A stretch of DNA of 64,000 nucleotides from Xiphophorus maculatus. Lineage: Eukaryota; Chordata; Actinopteri; Cyprinodontiformes; Poeciliidae. The stretch spans positions 22,586,751 through 22,650,750 of the forward strand of contig NC_036460.1 of the NCBI RefSeq assembly GCF_002775205.1, in the 5' to 3' direction. Of the stretch, positions 35,573 to 46,542 are shown piece after piece; the stretch's first letter is position 1; each line of letters begins with the position of its first letter. The notes below the pieces were generated by a model. It was given only the letters and a program-made list of their open reading frames with translations. It was not told the DNA's origin and made no database searches. Both the position numbers and the translations under genes were made by a program.

Positions 35573-38282
35573 TATATGAACACCATAAGCTTGTGTTTCA
35601 CACAGAGTTGTTTAAATTGCTTTCAGCTGCAAAAACTGAAGTGCATTACATAAAATGTCCCGTTCAGTTTGTCTTTACAGTAAATACGTAGTTTTCCGTG
35701 ATGTAGGAATACCGTGACTCTTTCATATCAGAAGTTTCTTTATGATATCAAAATATCAGAAAGCTAATCTTTCTGAGGGTATACTAGGAGTAACTGGGAT
35801 GTTTTGCACTTACTGAACATTCATCGTTTCAACAAATGTTAACAAAACCTGTCCGTTTCATTAAGGAATGACAAAAAAATTGTAGAACATGCACTCTCAA
35901 AGCAAAATATCATAAAGTTACATATATTTAAAAAGTAAACATAGCCATATGCAACTCCCTCCATATTTCTTTTGTATTTTTAAGTACAGATTTGTAGTTT
36001 TTTTTTTTTTTACTTTTTAACTTGACTCCTCACTGCACATGATAGCAACATAGACTTGGGGTCCTTGTTTGTCATGGTTTGTCCAGTTGGGTTAAACGTT
36101 TTAGTTATTTTTCTAACTGTAGGCAGAAGCCAATCTTTCAGAGTATTTGATTTCTTTTGACCGGTTTTCTACTTATAAAGACCAGCACAACTTATGTTCT
36201 GATCTCGACCAGCAGAAACTCACCTCCCTGCCCTGCTATATAATATGTTCAAGTAAAATAAGAGGTCATGGAATATTGATTCAAAGTTTGTAAATGCTCT
36301 GATCAATTTCAAAAGTAAAGTGCAATTTAAAAAAAACAATGGTCTGTTACATTTCTTTTGCAGGAATTGATTTTATTTGAAACTTGTAGTGACTATTTGT
36401 CTCAAACTCAAAATTCCAAAAACAAAAAACTCAAGAGTTAAAAGTGATCAAAGCAAAGTGAATTAAACTCAAATAGTCACCTGATGTGCCGGGGGTTTCT
36501 GGCTTACGCAGTTCAAAAAAGGGATCGAAACAGTCAAAATGCAGCTCTTTGGTTAGTTTATTCCAATTTCCAGATAAAAACAAGTTGCAGGCTTCACAGG
36601 ATCCTACTAGTTCTCCTGTTCTGATTCCTGCACCTGTTCTCTCATTGATTGACTGATGACTGACTGACAACTGACATAACTGGGACTGACTGATACTGGC
36701 ACTGGTAAAAAAAAACCATATGACCACCCATGTGCATATTGACCTAACTAAAACCTACCTATTTATACTGTGACACACCCACGTGCCAAACTGGAATTAA
36801 TCAACTAATTAAGTGAATTACTAACCAAAGAACCTATTTGAAAATAACAAATTAAACAAACATTCTAATTATAAATCAACTAGAAAATAAGCAAATAAAA
36901 ATGAACTAAATAATGTAAATTCCAAGATTTAACTGAAAGTAGATAAATAGCTCCTACAAAACTTTTTATCACATGCGACCAAGGTTACAATGTTGAACAC
37001 GTCTTTCTTTTTCAGCTTTACTCTTTTAACGTTTTTTTTTTGTGTTGTTGTTTATTGGTTTGTTTAACTTAACCTTTCTAAATGCAACCCTGTACAGAAA
37101 TTAAAACCTTAAAGTAAATAGCAGCAGACCAGATCTGAGGTCCCCAATGAAAGGTGCATGGTTATGCTTTGGGCCAAGCTTCAGGACTGAGGAAACAAGC
37201 TGAAAAACAGCAATCCAGTCTGTCAACATGCTTTGCCTTAGTGTATGTTTATCATTTGTTTTTTTTTACTCAATGAATTAGAAATATTTCTGTGATTTCC
37301 TCAACCGAGTTCGGTTTGTTAATGCATGCTTAACAGTCAATATAGGGCCAGACGATGTGTTTGTTGCTGAGTGTTCATGAACATTGTTTTCTGTTTGTTT
37401 TGATGAGTCATGCCTTGGCAGATACCGCCGCGATGATATGACGGTGATAACAGAGAGGGTCAGAGTGATGCATGTGAAAACTAATCATTACGTGTGGCCT
37501 GCATTTGTTTTGTGTCTGCACCAAACCAAGTGAGCTGGGCATTTTGGGATCCTAAATTCCAGTTTTGTTTTTTGTTTTGTTTGTTTTTTCTGTTAACCTC
37601 AGTTTGCATGAAGAGAAATAAACAAGGAGAATGTGTTAAATATTTAAAGAATCATGAAGGGAAGTAGACAGTAACACTAGACAGTTAAATGCCCAAAGTT
37701 AGTCAGAAACTGAGATGGTAAAATTGTATTGATTCGTTGTGTCTGGGGGACAGTTCACAGTGCAGAGATGATCAATTTAGGTAGATGAAAAGAAAAACAA
37801 CCATTAAAATTTCCTTTTAGGTCATGATTGGAAAAAAACAAACAAAAATTCAGTCGGCAGCATTAAAGTCACTAAAAAACTTCTGTGTTTTTTTTTTAAC
37901 ACAAAGTAGCGATCATAAAAGATCATCCTAGCATCTACAGATGACACCATGTATTTGGATACACTGCATGAAAGAGAAGCAACTATTTCTTTTTCACTGA
38001 CTGACATCAATCGGACCAAACGTTTCCAGCCTTGGGTCAGCTCTGACTACACTTTACACATTATGTCAAATTAGCTTTCTTGAAATGTTAATAAACACAC
38101 GCATTTTTCAGATAGGAGCATCACTGAAGCAAAATGTATGGTCACAGTCGTCCAGCAGGATATGGGACTTCCGCAGTCATTTTCTGAAGCATACCAACTG
38201 GAATCCGAAGCTGTGCAAGGAATGTATTGGCAATGTTCAGATTATCTAGTTTTTGGGCAAATTCCGGTCATTCTGGAGGTAA
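35573..38282. other. Intergenic, no gene seen
   Basis: AT-rich. The open frame at 36431-36727 has no recognised motif. Nothing else supported. Confidence 0.45.
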
Positions 38283-38420
38283 GGTCTGTTGCAAGAGTGT
38301 TCAGATCATTTCACCTTTCTACATTTCGACACTCTTTAACTCACAGACATTAAATCTTTTATTGAGGTTTTATGTCCTAAAGCGACATAAGGTAGTGCAG
38401 AATTTAAAGTCAAAGGTTTA
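38283..38420. mobile_element. Tc1-like terminal fragment
   Basis: TTGCAAGAGTGTTCAGATCA, TTTCGACACTCTTTAACTCA and TTGAGGTTTTATGTCCTAAA follow the order of the terminal sequence of the Tc1-like family seen at 16.4 kb, strongly diverged. Confidence 0.45.
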
Positions 38421-39491
38421 ACATCTTCTTACAAAAACAGATCTAATCAAAGCACGGTCTTTCACATGTAGAATTTGAATTGATTGTCTTTGAATTTGAT
38501 TGGATTGAACCGACTATGAGTGTAAATTGGATGGTTTTTTAAAAAAAATAACCTTTGCTTTGAATTTCAAAAGCAAATGGGGCCAAACACAAAAGCATGC
38601 CCCATTTCCAATTTATATTTGTAAAAAGCAAAATTTAAAACCATCAATCCTTTCAATAAAAATAGCTTAAGGTTTTGGGTTGTAACATATGAAAATGTGT
38701 AAAATGCTTCAGCAAATGGCGTTAAGGAAAAATGAGAAAAGGAGAGCGGGGAGTTTCTTTGAGTTCAGAATACTTTCTCACATTGTGCCATCAAATATTC
38801 CCGATGAAATCTAATGGAAAAGCACATTTTTGACCACATATAGTCAGCTTTCATAGGCGAGGTTGCATCAGGTGCACCCACCTGGAAAATATCACGCCAC
38901 GGACTCTATTCCTGGCCAGCTATTACACAGTAAAAACTGCTGGGTTGAAAATAACCCAATACGTAACCCAGCGCTGGGTCATATATGGACCGACCCAACG
39001 CTGGGTTGTTTTAACTCAACTGGGTTGGGTTGAGGGTTTGACCCAGCACATTGGGTCATAGCTGCAACCTAAAGCTTGGGTTAAATTGACCACTGCCCAA
39101 AGTTAAAATGACTCAATATTGGGTTGAAATTTATTACCCATTAAAAGGGTCATTTTACCACCATATTTTTATTTTTAATTTTTTTTTCCTTTTCTACTTT
39201 AAAATTCACTATAAAAATTTAACTAAAAACATTCAGATTAGCTCAAAATAACTTTTATTTGCAAATGTTATACATTCCAACATACATGAAATTTTTAATA
39301 CAGACATGTAAAAGTTACATATAAACAATTGATTAAATCTGCACCCTTTTTTAACTTTATTGGTGTACACAACGAAATATTTTCATCAAAAGAGTTTGAA
39401 GGAAATGTAAAAAAAATAGTAACATAGTAACAAAGAAGGTTTTTCAATCAGAACATTTAAAACTTATTTAAGGGTTATTGAAGAATTGCAT

Positions 39492-39797
39492 TTATTCTTC
39501 CATGGCCTCCAACTGTGCCCTCATTAATTTTATCGGGGGTGACTCGTTTCCTGGGATTTCATATATCACAGTTTGGAGAAAATCCCAAATCTGGATACAC
39601 GACTTCGGATAACTCACATCAAAAACAAAGAATGATTTGAAACAGCCATCAACGGCCCCCAAAAGAGATGGATATTCCAAAGCAGTTCCATTTATGACGA
39701 CAAATGCTTGGGAACAACAATACCTGTCCCCAAGCATGAGAACACGTGGATGCTCTGTTGCTGTACTTCCAAGATATTCCACCATATTTGTCCCAAT
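39492..39797 (-). CDS. SAMD3-like exon 10 and stop
   Basis: Starts IGTNMVEYLGSTATEHPRVL and ends LMRAQLEAMEE with TAA. This is the conserved C-terminal block of the family. Confidence 0.65.
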   Translation of the reverse strand: MGTNMVEYLGSTATEHPRVLMLGDRYCCSQAFVVINGTALEYPSLLGAVDGCFKSFFVFDVSYPKSCIQIWDFLQTVIYEIPGNESPPIKLMRAQLEAMEE

Positions 39798-42568
39798 CTG
39801 GTGTGTGGAAAAAGCAGAAAGGAAGCCATTAGTCATTTAAAGGTAAGGAGGAACATTCCCCACTAATACTTTTTGACTAATTCTTATATGATTTTTGTTT
39901 GATACATTATCAAAAGACCCTTGCATTTGAAGTTTACATATACTATACTATATAAAAAGACATATTTTTGGTCAACGCTGTCTCGTGTTATATGACATTA
40001 AAATTCTTATTTCACGTCAATTAGGACTTGGTAAATTCCAGATTAATGACAGGGAGAACAGTGAGGGAAAAAAAGCATATTTGTTTTAAACTTCTGGTTT
40101 CAACTACATTTAAACAGCAAAGAACTCATTCTGACATGAACTTACTGGCTGGACATCAATGAAGGCTTGCTGGACTTCAAGGTTGCTGGGTCTGACCACC
40201 TTTCGCCCAACTCTGTAGGGAACAGCAGGGAGGAGTTTTGGCAGCAGCTGCAGTGCCACGTCACCTTGTTTGTCTGTCAAAGCAAAACTCAGATTAAAAT
40301 GCTACACAATCAAAAAAGAGCCACAGGAGAAAAAAATTAGTTCAGAAAATGTTCCTTTTGAGCTTCAATACCTTGTGGAAGCAACTCAATCTCAGGCAGA
40401 AGACCGCTCTCCTCCTTCTTCCCCATGCGAATGACCTTTGATGAGAACAAGGTGTTCCAGTTCTCTGTCAGTTTTCCACAAGACTGTGGATATAAAACGG
40501 CAAAGTCCTGCAAAATCTAACAATCAGAAAAGACAAAAATACAAATCAAATGTAAAAGTGAAATGAACTATTACATTCAACCTTTCATGGATGCTACAAA
40601 TGTATGTTCTGGGTAGTTTGACATTTTGAGTTTGATTGTAATTGTACATTTTCACATGGTATTGCAGTTTATTGTTTAACATTTAACTGATCTCAATATG
40701 AGGTATAACCTCACCATCCCTGGTGTGTCCAACAAACGTGGGAACTCTGCAAAAATCTGCTGCATTGGGATTGTCCCACTTGAGCGGATCCATCCTGCGC
40801 GATATACTGCAGTTTCCCGCCTGTATTGGACAACCTGGTCTGCGGGCCAGAAGTTATTTTTTAGCCATTCTGTCATCTGGATGGCACGCTCAGCACTGAT
40901 GGTTGGTTCTGTGGGGAAAAAAATATTACAGGAATTAAAAGAAAAAAAAAGTGAGGTAATTCACAGCAATAAGAGCTTAGATTGCTGCTCAAAACAATAG
41001 GGCTTGGAAAAAGTCTATGTGCTAGTACCAGGCAAACTTGATCTTTTTGGTGGAGCTTCTGGGGCTGAAAGCATCTTCTTCCTTGGTTGATGCCTTTTCC
41101 TTACATTACGGAGACGCTCCTCCAGAAAGCCAGTTGCTGGCCTGTGTTGTCTTCCGCAGGTAAACCAGGCGTCCTGAACATTTTTAACAAAAGAAATATA
41201 AAAGTTAAATGTTAGCCTTTCTGTTTTAATGTCCAAATTTTTTATTAAACCTACAACTCAAAGCTCAAACACCATAGTTACAATGATATTTAATGCTAAC
41301 CATTGTGCAAGTTGTTGAAGTACTTGTGTGCTAGTTCTCTGAAGTGTGAAAACTTACATATCCTGTGCCATGGCTGTCTCTTAAACATGGAAACTGGTCC
41401 ACAATCGAAGATGCCAGAATTGCTTTAGTGTCTGAAGATGGGCTGGAAACAAAAAAAATTACACTCAGTAAGACAGGCAAGTAAAATATTTTATTTTAAT
41501 TAGTTATTGTAAGATTAAAACATAGAGCAGAAACCTTAAAACACAAACAATTTCCAAAAAATCCAGTTTTTATTAGCCCAACACATACTTTAAGACTTCT
41601 TACTGGAGAAATTTTACTTAGGTGAGCACTGCACAATGCCGTTAATGTTCTGACCAAGAGCAAAATGTTACAAAAACAACCTAATTGATCCAGTTTTTAC
41701 AAGAAATACTCACTTTTCTCCATATTGATCCATCAGGTGTGACACAAGTGTTCTGACCATGCACCGTCTTTCACGAATGGATATATGCTGATTTCCATCA
41801 AGACTGATAACCACAGGTCTACCTTCAGGGGAGGCACTGAGGATCTCACGGATGTTCTACAGATAAATAGTGAAAAATAAAATAGCTGTTATTTAGCTGC
41901 AGTTTAATATTCTTAGAAATTTAAGAAAAGATGAGATGTGTCATTTTTAATTTTAATTAGTAAGAATGGATGTCAATATGTTATGTAGGAAAGGTTGATT
42001 GTGCAGCTTAACTTACAAATGCTGCTCTTCCAACAGAAGAAACTCCACTCTCTAATTCAGCATGTGGTGTAGGATCAGCATCTTCAGTTGTTTTAGGGCT
42101 AGATGTCCAGTGTGCTCAAAGTGAGCACACTGGACATATCTTGAAGTTGAATATGTGTTATGAATTACTCTTAGGTGAGAAAAAAAAATCCTTATGTTAT
42201 GTCCTAAAGACATCCCACATTTAAAACACACATATCCCATTTTGTCTTGTCCTATGACTCAAAGCATACCTCAAGAAATTTTGCAAAATGACGTTGAAAT
42301 TTCAGACGAGGACCAAGGTGAGGAATCAGGGATGTCAGGCAGTTAGCATCCAAAAGAAAGAAGCTTTCTTCATCAATGTTTTCAGCTGAAATATATTAGA
42401 AATTACATATTAATATTTTCAATCCAAAGAATTCCTGCCAATGCATGCTTTTAAGTACACACACACACGCACACACACACACATGTATATACTTAACCTA
42501 CCTTCAAAAGCAGGGATTAGGTCAGAAAGTTTCCATTCAGTCAGCTTCTGTTTTACAAACTCATCCAT
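39492..42568 (-). CDS. SAMD3-like protein gene inside the CACTA-like element (9-10 exons)
   Basis: Nine exons join in frame, plus one doubtful cassette exon, giving about 440-475 residues. The first two exons code MDEFVKQKLTEWKLSDLIPAF then ENIDEESFFLLDANCL...LIPHLGPRLKF, a sterile alpha motif (SAM) fold of about 60 residues, normally a protein- or RNA-interaction module. The C-terminal exon has SLLGAVDGCFKSFFVFDVSYP then FLQTVIYEI, resembling the end of vertebrate SAMD3. I recall many SAMD3-like predicted genes in fish. No DDE/DDD transposase signature or zinc finger was seen. All introns are GT-AG and phases fit, except where exon 3 joins exon 2. Molecular function is not known. It could be a captured host gene or a gene proper to the element; family call moderately sure. 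Confidence 0.65.
40146..40273 (-). CDS. SAMD3-like exon 9
   Basis: Codes DKQGDVALQLLPKLLPAVPY then VVRPSNLEVQQAFIDVQP. Donor CCA|GTAAGT. Confidence 0.65.
40372..40516 (-). CDS. SAMD3-like exon 8
   Basis: Codes ILQDFAVLYPQSCGKLTENW then ESGLLPEIELLPQ. Donor CAAG|GTATTG. Confidence 0.65.
40715..40908 (-). CDS. SAMD3-like exon 7
   Basis: Codes EPTISAERAIQMTEWLKNNF through QQIFAEFPRLLDTPGM. Acceptor CCCCACAG, donor ATG|GTGAGG. Confidence 0.65.
41029..41173 (-). CDS. SAMD3-like exon 6
   Basis: Codes DAWFTCGRQHRPATGFLEER followed by a basic stretch (RNVRKRHQPRKK), a possible nuclear signal. Acceptor TGTTCAG, donor CCTG|GTACTA. Confidence 0.6.
41358..41442 (-). CDS. SAMD3-like exon 5
   Basis: Codes PSSDTKAILASSIVDQFPCL then DSHGTGY. 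Long pyrimidine tract before the acceptor; donor TAT|GTAAGT. Confidence 0.65.
41714..41856 (-). CDS. SAMD3-like exon 4
   Basis: Codes NIREILSASPEGRPVVISLD then MVRTLVSHLMDQYGE. Acceptor CTGTAG, donor AA|GTGAGT. Confidence 0.65.
42017..42114 (-). CDS. SAMD3-like exon 3 (cassette, start disrupted)
   Basis: Open frame TSSPKTTEDADPTPHAELES...GRAAF with donor TTT|GTAAGT, in phase with exon 4. The only usable acceptor (TTTGAG|CACAC) is off by one base relative to exon 2 and lies inside the hairpin 42103-42137, which may have destroyed the true start. Skipping this exon joins exons 2 and 4 in frame. Confidence 0.4.
42103..42137. repeat. Perfect hairpin at SAMD3-like exon 3
   Basis: 16-bp perfect arms (ATGTCCAGTGTGCTCA and its complement) with a 3-nt loop, overlapping the expected acceptor of exon 3. 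Confidence 0.9.
42270..42385 (-). CDS. SAMD3-like exon 2
   Basis: Rest of the SAM domain, with FFLLDANCLTSLIPHLGPRL. Acceptor ATTTCAG, donor GAG|GTATGC, ends in phase 0. Confidence 0.65.
42456..42483 (+). repeat. (AC)n microsatellite
   Basis: AC run with one CG interruption, in intron 1 of the SAMD3-like gene. Confidence 0.85.
42502..42568 (-). CDS. SAMD3-like exon 1 (start)
   Basis: ATG at 42568; codes the first SAM helix, MDEFVKQKLTEWKLSDLIP. Donor GAAG|GTAGGT. Confidence 0.65.
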
Positions 42569-43399
42569 CTTTCAGATCTTTCAGGGAAAAAAGTGATACA
42601 ATTTGAGTCATTTTTTTCCTATGTGGAAAATAACCTGTACAATGTGTGCAAAAATATTTTATTTAGGACAATCACCAAATATTTCACAGCAAATAAGAAA
42701 AAATAATAGGACATTGACTATATGTTTAGCAGCTAATAACCCTGAACAAATGTAAAACATCACTTTTTGGGACACCAGGAGAGATCACACTGTTCAGTCT
42801 TGTTTTCACCAGCTCTCCCCTCAGCGCAACCTGATACCTGACAACATGAAGCAGATCTGTGTAAACCCAAAAGTTAATCCAGCTGTTTTCACTAATAACT
42901 GTATGTTTTTAATTCCACCTTGGTGGCTAATAATGGCCAGAATAACATACGTGCGCATTATCTAATTTCTGCGTCATGATGATGTTGCTGCTTACATAAA
43001 ATCATATGGTAATGACAGATACATATAGCCGTCAGTTTGTGTTAAGCATATGCCATCGCAGAGTGTGCTGATCTGACAGAACACCGGTGGGGACGACTCC
43101 AAACATGTCGGAGCACTTTTAAATTAAGAGATATTTCAATAAATCGAGCAGATATTTTATTGTTACATAGTTAAATCTTCACTAGAAATCTGTAAAAGTT
43201 ACTTTTATTTGACAGAAAGCATATTATCCAACTTTAGCTTCCCCTCCTCTGCCATTGCTGGTGCATACTTTTTTTTTCTTCTCCACTGCCTCAATCGGTT
43301 TCACCCAGGTTAACCGTATAATAGCATAGCATAGTGTGTTCAGTAAGAAATAAAAGGCTTAATGAAAATGGCATTTAACAGTTATATTACTGATATATT

Positions 43400-43610
43400 A
43401 CTATGAATACCTGTATAGCCCGTATCGCTTCGGACACCGCTACTGCAAAGACTCCAGTCCCTACTTGTCGCTATAGATCCGTTATTAGCATTCTGGCTAA
43501 GCTACCACCCTTTGCGCGCGCTAGTGAACGAGGCCCGCGAAAACCAGGGGGGGGGGGGGGGGGCAAAGCGCTATCTCTCCCTCCCACACCCTCACCTTTT
43601 TTTTAAACCA
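43400..43610 (-). promoter_or_regulatory. Possible promoter/5' UTR of the SAMD3-like gene
   Basis: A local GC- and CpG-rich patch (GCGCGCGC near 43514) in AT-rich surroundings, upstream of the first coding exon and inside the element. It includes a 17-base G run at 43547-43563. Promoter role inferred from position only. Confidence 0.3.
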
Positions 43611-43887
43611 AATTGGATAAATTATCTTTGAATTAAATGAATTATTTCAAAAACATTACCCTATCAACGAAGATGATAGGTTAAATCAAATAATTAAATT
43701 AAAGTTACATAAATTTAATTTAAAAAATCTGTAGTATATGAAGAATACAATAACCCTATAAACTTTAAAAAATATTATGCCATGATATTGTAACTTACCA
43801 TGTTTTATTTGAATTGAGAAATCCAGTGTTGTCTGATCAGGTCACAGTCCAGTTGAAAATGGAGGTTTGTGAAGAGGGCAATGGAGT

Positions 43888-43938
43888 TTTACCCAATTGG
43901 TTGGGTCAAACTGTTTTTGACCCAACCAATTGGGTAAA
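43888..43938. repeat. Subterminal hairpin of the CACTA-like element
   Basis: Perfect 23-bp arms (43888-43910 and 43916-43938) built from the TTGGGT subterminal motif, with a 5-nt loop. Confidence 0.9.
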
Positions 43939-44467
43939 GTGTTGAGTCAACTGAACCTGAAACCTAACAGAATCAGTTAAGTGGAGTTCATTAAAACAAA
44001 AAAAAAAAAGTCAACCCAACCGCTGGGTCACTACTTTTGAACCAATATTGGGTCAAAGTAACCCAACATATGACCCAGCATCTCTTACCCAGAAGTTCGG
44101 TTATGAAAATAACCCAGCATTTTTTACTGTGTAGTAACCATTTACCCTATGAGTCATCGGGGTGGATGTTTTATCAGCTGCTAAATATAACCTCCACGTA
44201 TTGATGTGCTGCTACCAGAGACTGAGTTCTCGAGAAAACAAGAAAAATGACTTCATTTTAGGGAAATGGGTAAATAGACACGAAGATTTTATATTATACA
44301 TTTAAGCATCGTCTTTAGTTGTTCATGTTTTGACATGAGTTTTGTGTTATAAGTATCCAATCCTTTTAATTATTTCAGTTTGAATGAAGAAAAAAGTTGA
44401 AATCTTAATATATTTAGTTTTTTTTATTTATTAAAAAAGACATCTGATTTGCTAGTTCTAGCTAGTT

Positions 44468-44481
44468 CCAGTAGATGGCGG
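44468..44481 (+). promoter_or_regulatory. CTCF-like motif within a repeat
   Basis: CCAGTAGATGGCGG fits the CTCF core fully. The surrounding AGTAGATGGCGGTAATGCAC followed by AGAAGAAGAAG is a recurrent fish repeat, so the match may be repeat-borne. Confidence 0.35.
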
Positions 44482-44548
44482 TAATGCACATCGAAACGTA
44501 GCAGAAGAAGAAGTAACTGTCCATTCTGTACAAACCAAGCTTCAATCT

Positions 44549-44657
44549 ATGGAAGCCCGTTTCCGCCACTCTGTAAAAAAAAAAAAAAAAAAATTATCTC
44601 ATTATAATGAGATAATTTTTTTTTTTTTTTACAGAGTGGCGGAAACGGGCTTCCATA
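44549..44657. mobile_element. Palindromic fold-back MITE
   Basis: Nearly the whole element is one palindrome: ATGGAAGCCCGTTTCCGCCA, an A-run, then a TTATCTCATT/AATGAGATAA centre, a T-run and the inverse. Only the A- and T-run lengths differ (19 against 15). The direct repeat TCAATCT lies at 44542-44548 and 44658-44664, a probable 7-bp target duplication. Confidence 0.85.
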
Positions 44658-44664
44658 TCAATCT

Positions 44665-46540
44665 TTTTCTATTCAGTTGTGATTTATACTGTTTAGGATT
44701 TACTAAGTGACAAAGTAACAAACATCTTACCTGCAACAGAAACTCTCAGTCGCTTAATTTAGTCATGGAGGCTGTAGCTAATGACGACTCGGCTAACCCA
44801 ACTGTTCCCTTTAAGTCTGTGTTAAATTGATCAACAATAGAAAAAAAAAATCTATAAAATAGCATACGCTACAAACCCACAACATTTTTTGTTTTTGTTT
44901 TTACACCGTTTTACCTTTACATCAGTAAGGCTCAGACATGTTTTACATGTTCCTTTCTCAGCATATGCTATACAAAAGGATCGCAGGTGAAGTACCAGCC
45001 ATTGCTTTTAGACTGAATACCAGCAAATGTGATGATGGCACAAATGTAAAATATTTAAGTCAACTGCTGTTGTGTTCTTTACATTTTGGAGGTGAATTGA
45101 GAAGGTAGAAAAGGGCGTTTGTCCATAATCTCAGACTTCAGAGAGCGTCCTTGTTTATTTGCTGACTGAAAATGAACAAATCTAAAAAATAATAATAATA
45201 AAACAAAATCTAACTTGCCCGCCTCCGAGTACAGGCCGAAAACACAAAAAAATGCAGAACCAGGAGTTATGACAATAAGTCCACATGAAAAAGTAAGTAC
45301 TGCTCCATCTTTATAAGGCCCATTTTTGAGGTGTATCTCAATGCAACAAGAGCATTATGGTTAAAAATGTATTCGTAAAACTTATTTTATGTACAAAAAC
45401 CCTACAATACATAGTCAATTGTTGGTCAGTCTATTATTTATTCTAAAAGATTATTTTTACAAACTAAAAATGTTCATATTTCCAGATAAATTTCACTAGT
45501 ATTCTAACTATAGATGAAGTATTGGTATACCATGCAGGTGTCATAGCAACCTGTATTAGTAGCTATGACAATATTGATGATTGAGTATTTAATCTAAAAT
45601 AAATTAACTTATTTTATTGTCTAAAAAACAGGCACATCAAACTTTTAAACTTGTCCGATTTCCCTCTTCTAGTAAACCAATAACAGCAGTTTAGGTAGAA
45701 AAAAAATAATCACGCTTTCGATTAAATACTTCAAAACAAGGCATAACATTTATTTAAACTCACTGTTTAAGTTTGTATTGCATTCGAATACCAAATCATC
45801 CACAGCATTAAAAGGCATTAACCTAAATCTTTACACTATTTCTATCATTCACACATGGCTGACTGTGTTTAAACAATAAAGTGCTTTTAATTTTTTTTGT
45901 CAAATAACCTTCTGTTCAACCAATCAAGCAAACAAAACAAACAAAAAAAAACAAAACACTGAGACAATACCTGCGACCCCTCTCCGGGGTCAGAGGAAAT
46001 CGACACACCAACATATACACTCTGAAATACTCAATCCCACATGTGAGCAGGCAAATATTTCACCCGCGGTGTTTAGTTGTAAAAAAAAAAAAAAAATCTG
46101 TGCTTTACACTCCAATTGTCTTAAGTTTAGAGACCAACAGATTTTCAGTCATAAGATTATGAAAAAAAAAAACTTTGCTTAAGCCGCTGTCACGTTGTCC
46201 TTTTTCTGTGGGGGAATTTCTCGGCCGGATTTGTTCCACTCTGGTCCATCTTGGTATGAACGCACAGAAAGGCAACATTAACACACACAGCGGACTTGTT
46301 CAACCCCCCCGCCCCCCGCCGCCACCATCTCGTTTGCCCTTAGCAGAACCGCCTGCCTCTTGTCTCAGGTGTGAGCTGTGTGCAGAGATCAACACGCTAA
46401 TGAACAAATCCCCAAGATATATATTCACTGTGGATTCCTGGGCGTTATGTCGAGCTGCAGTTTTGAGTCTGGATGAAAAAAATTATTCTAAGCTACGAAA
46501 AGCAAAACGTCCTGTAAAAGTTTGTCTACTTGATGTGTTC
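44665..46540. other. Intergenic, downstream of egln2
   Basis: AT-rich and no gene seen. A minus-strand AATAAA near 45749 could be a distal egln2 poly(A) signal. Confidence 0.4.
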
Positions 46541-46542
46541 TG

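Larger units (their letters stand above)
38926..44131. mobile_element. 5.2-kb CACTA/EnSpm-like element carrying a SAM-domain gene
   Basis: Left end CACAGTAAAAACTGCTGGGT; right end is the inverse of CACAGTAAAAAATGCTGGGT. The ends sit next to TA on both sides (38924-38925 and 44132-44133). The last 200 bp at each side are packed with GGGTT/AACCC/GACCCA units in both orientations, including a perfect 23-bp hairpin at 43888-43938. CACNG termini, a 2-3 bp duplication and subterminal repeats are features of the CACTA superfamily. No CACTA transposase (TNP2-like) was recognised; the only gene inside is SAMD3-like, on the minus strand. Superfamily assignment is inference. Confidence 0.7.
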
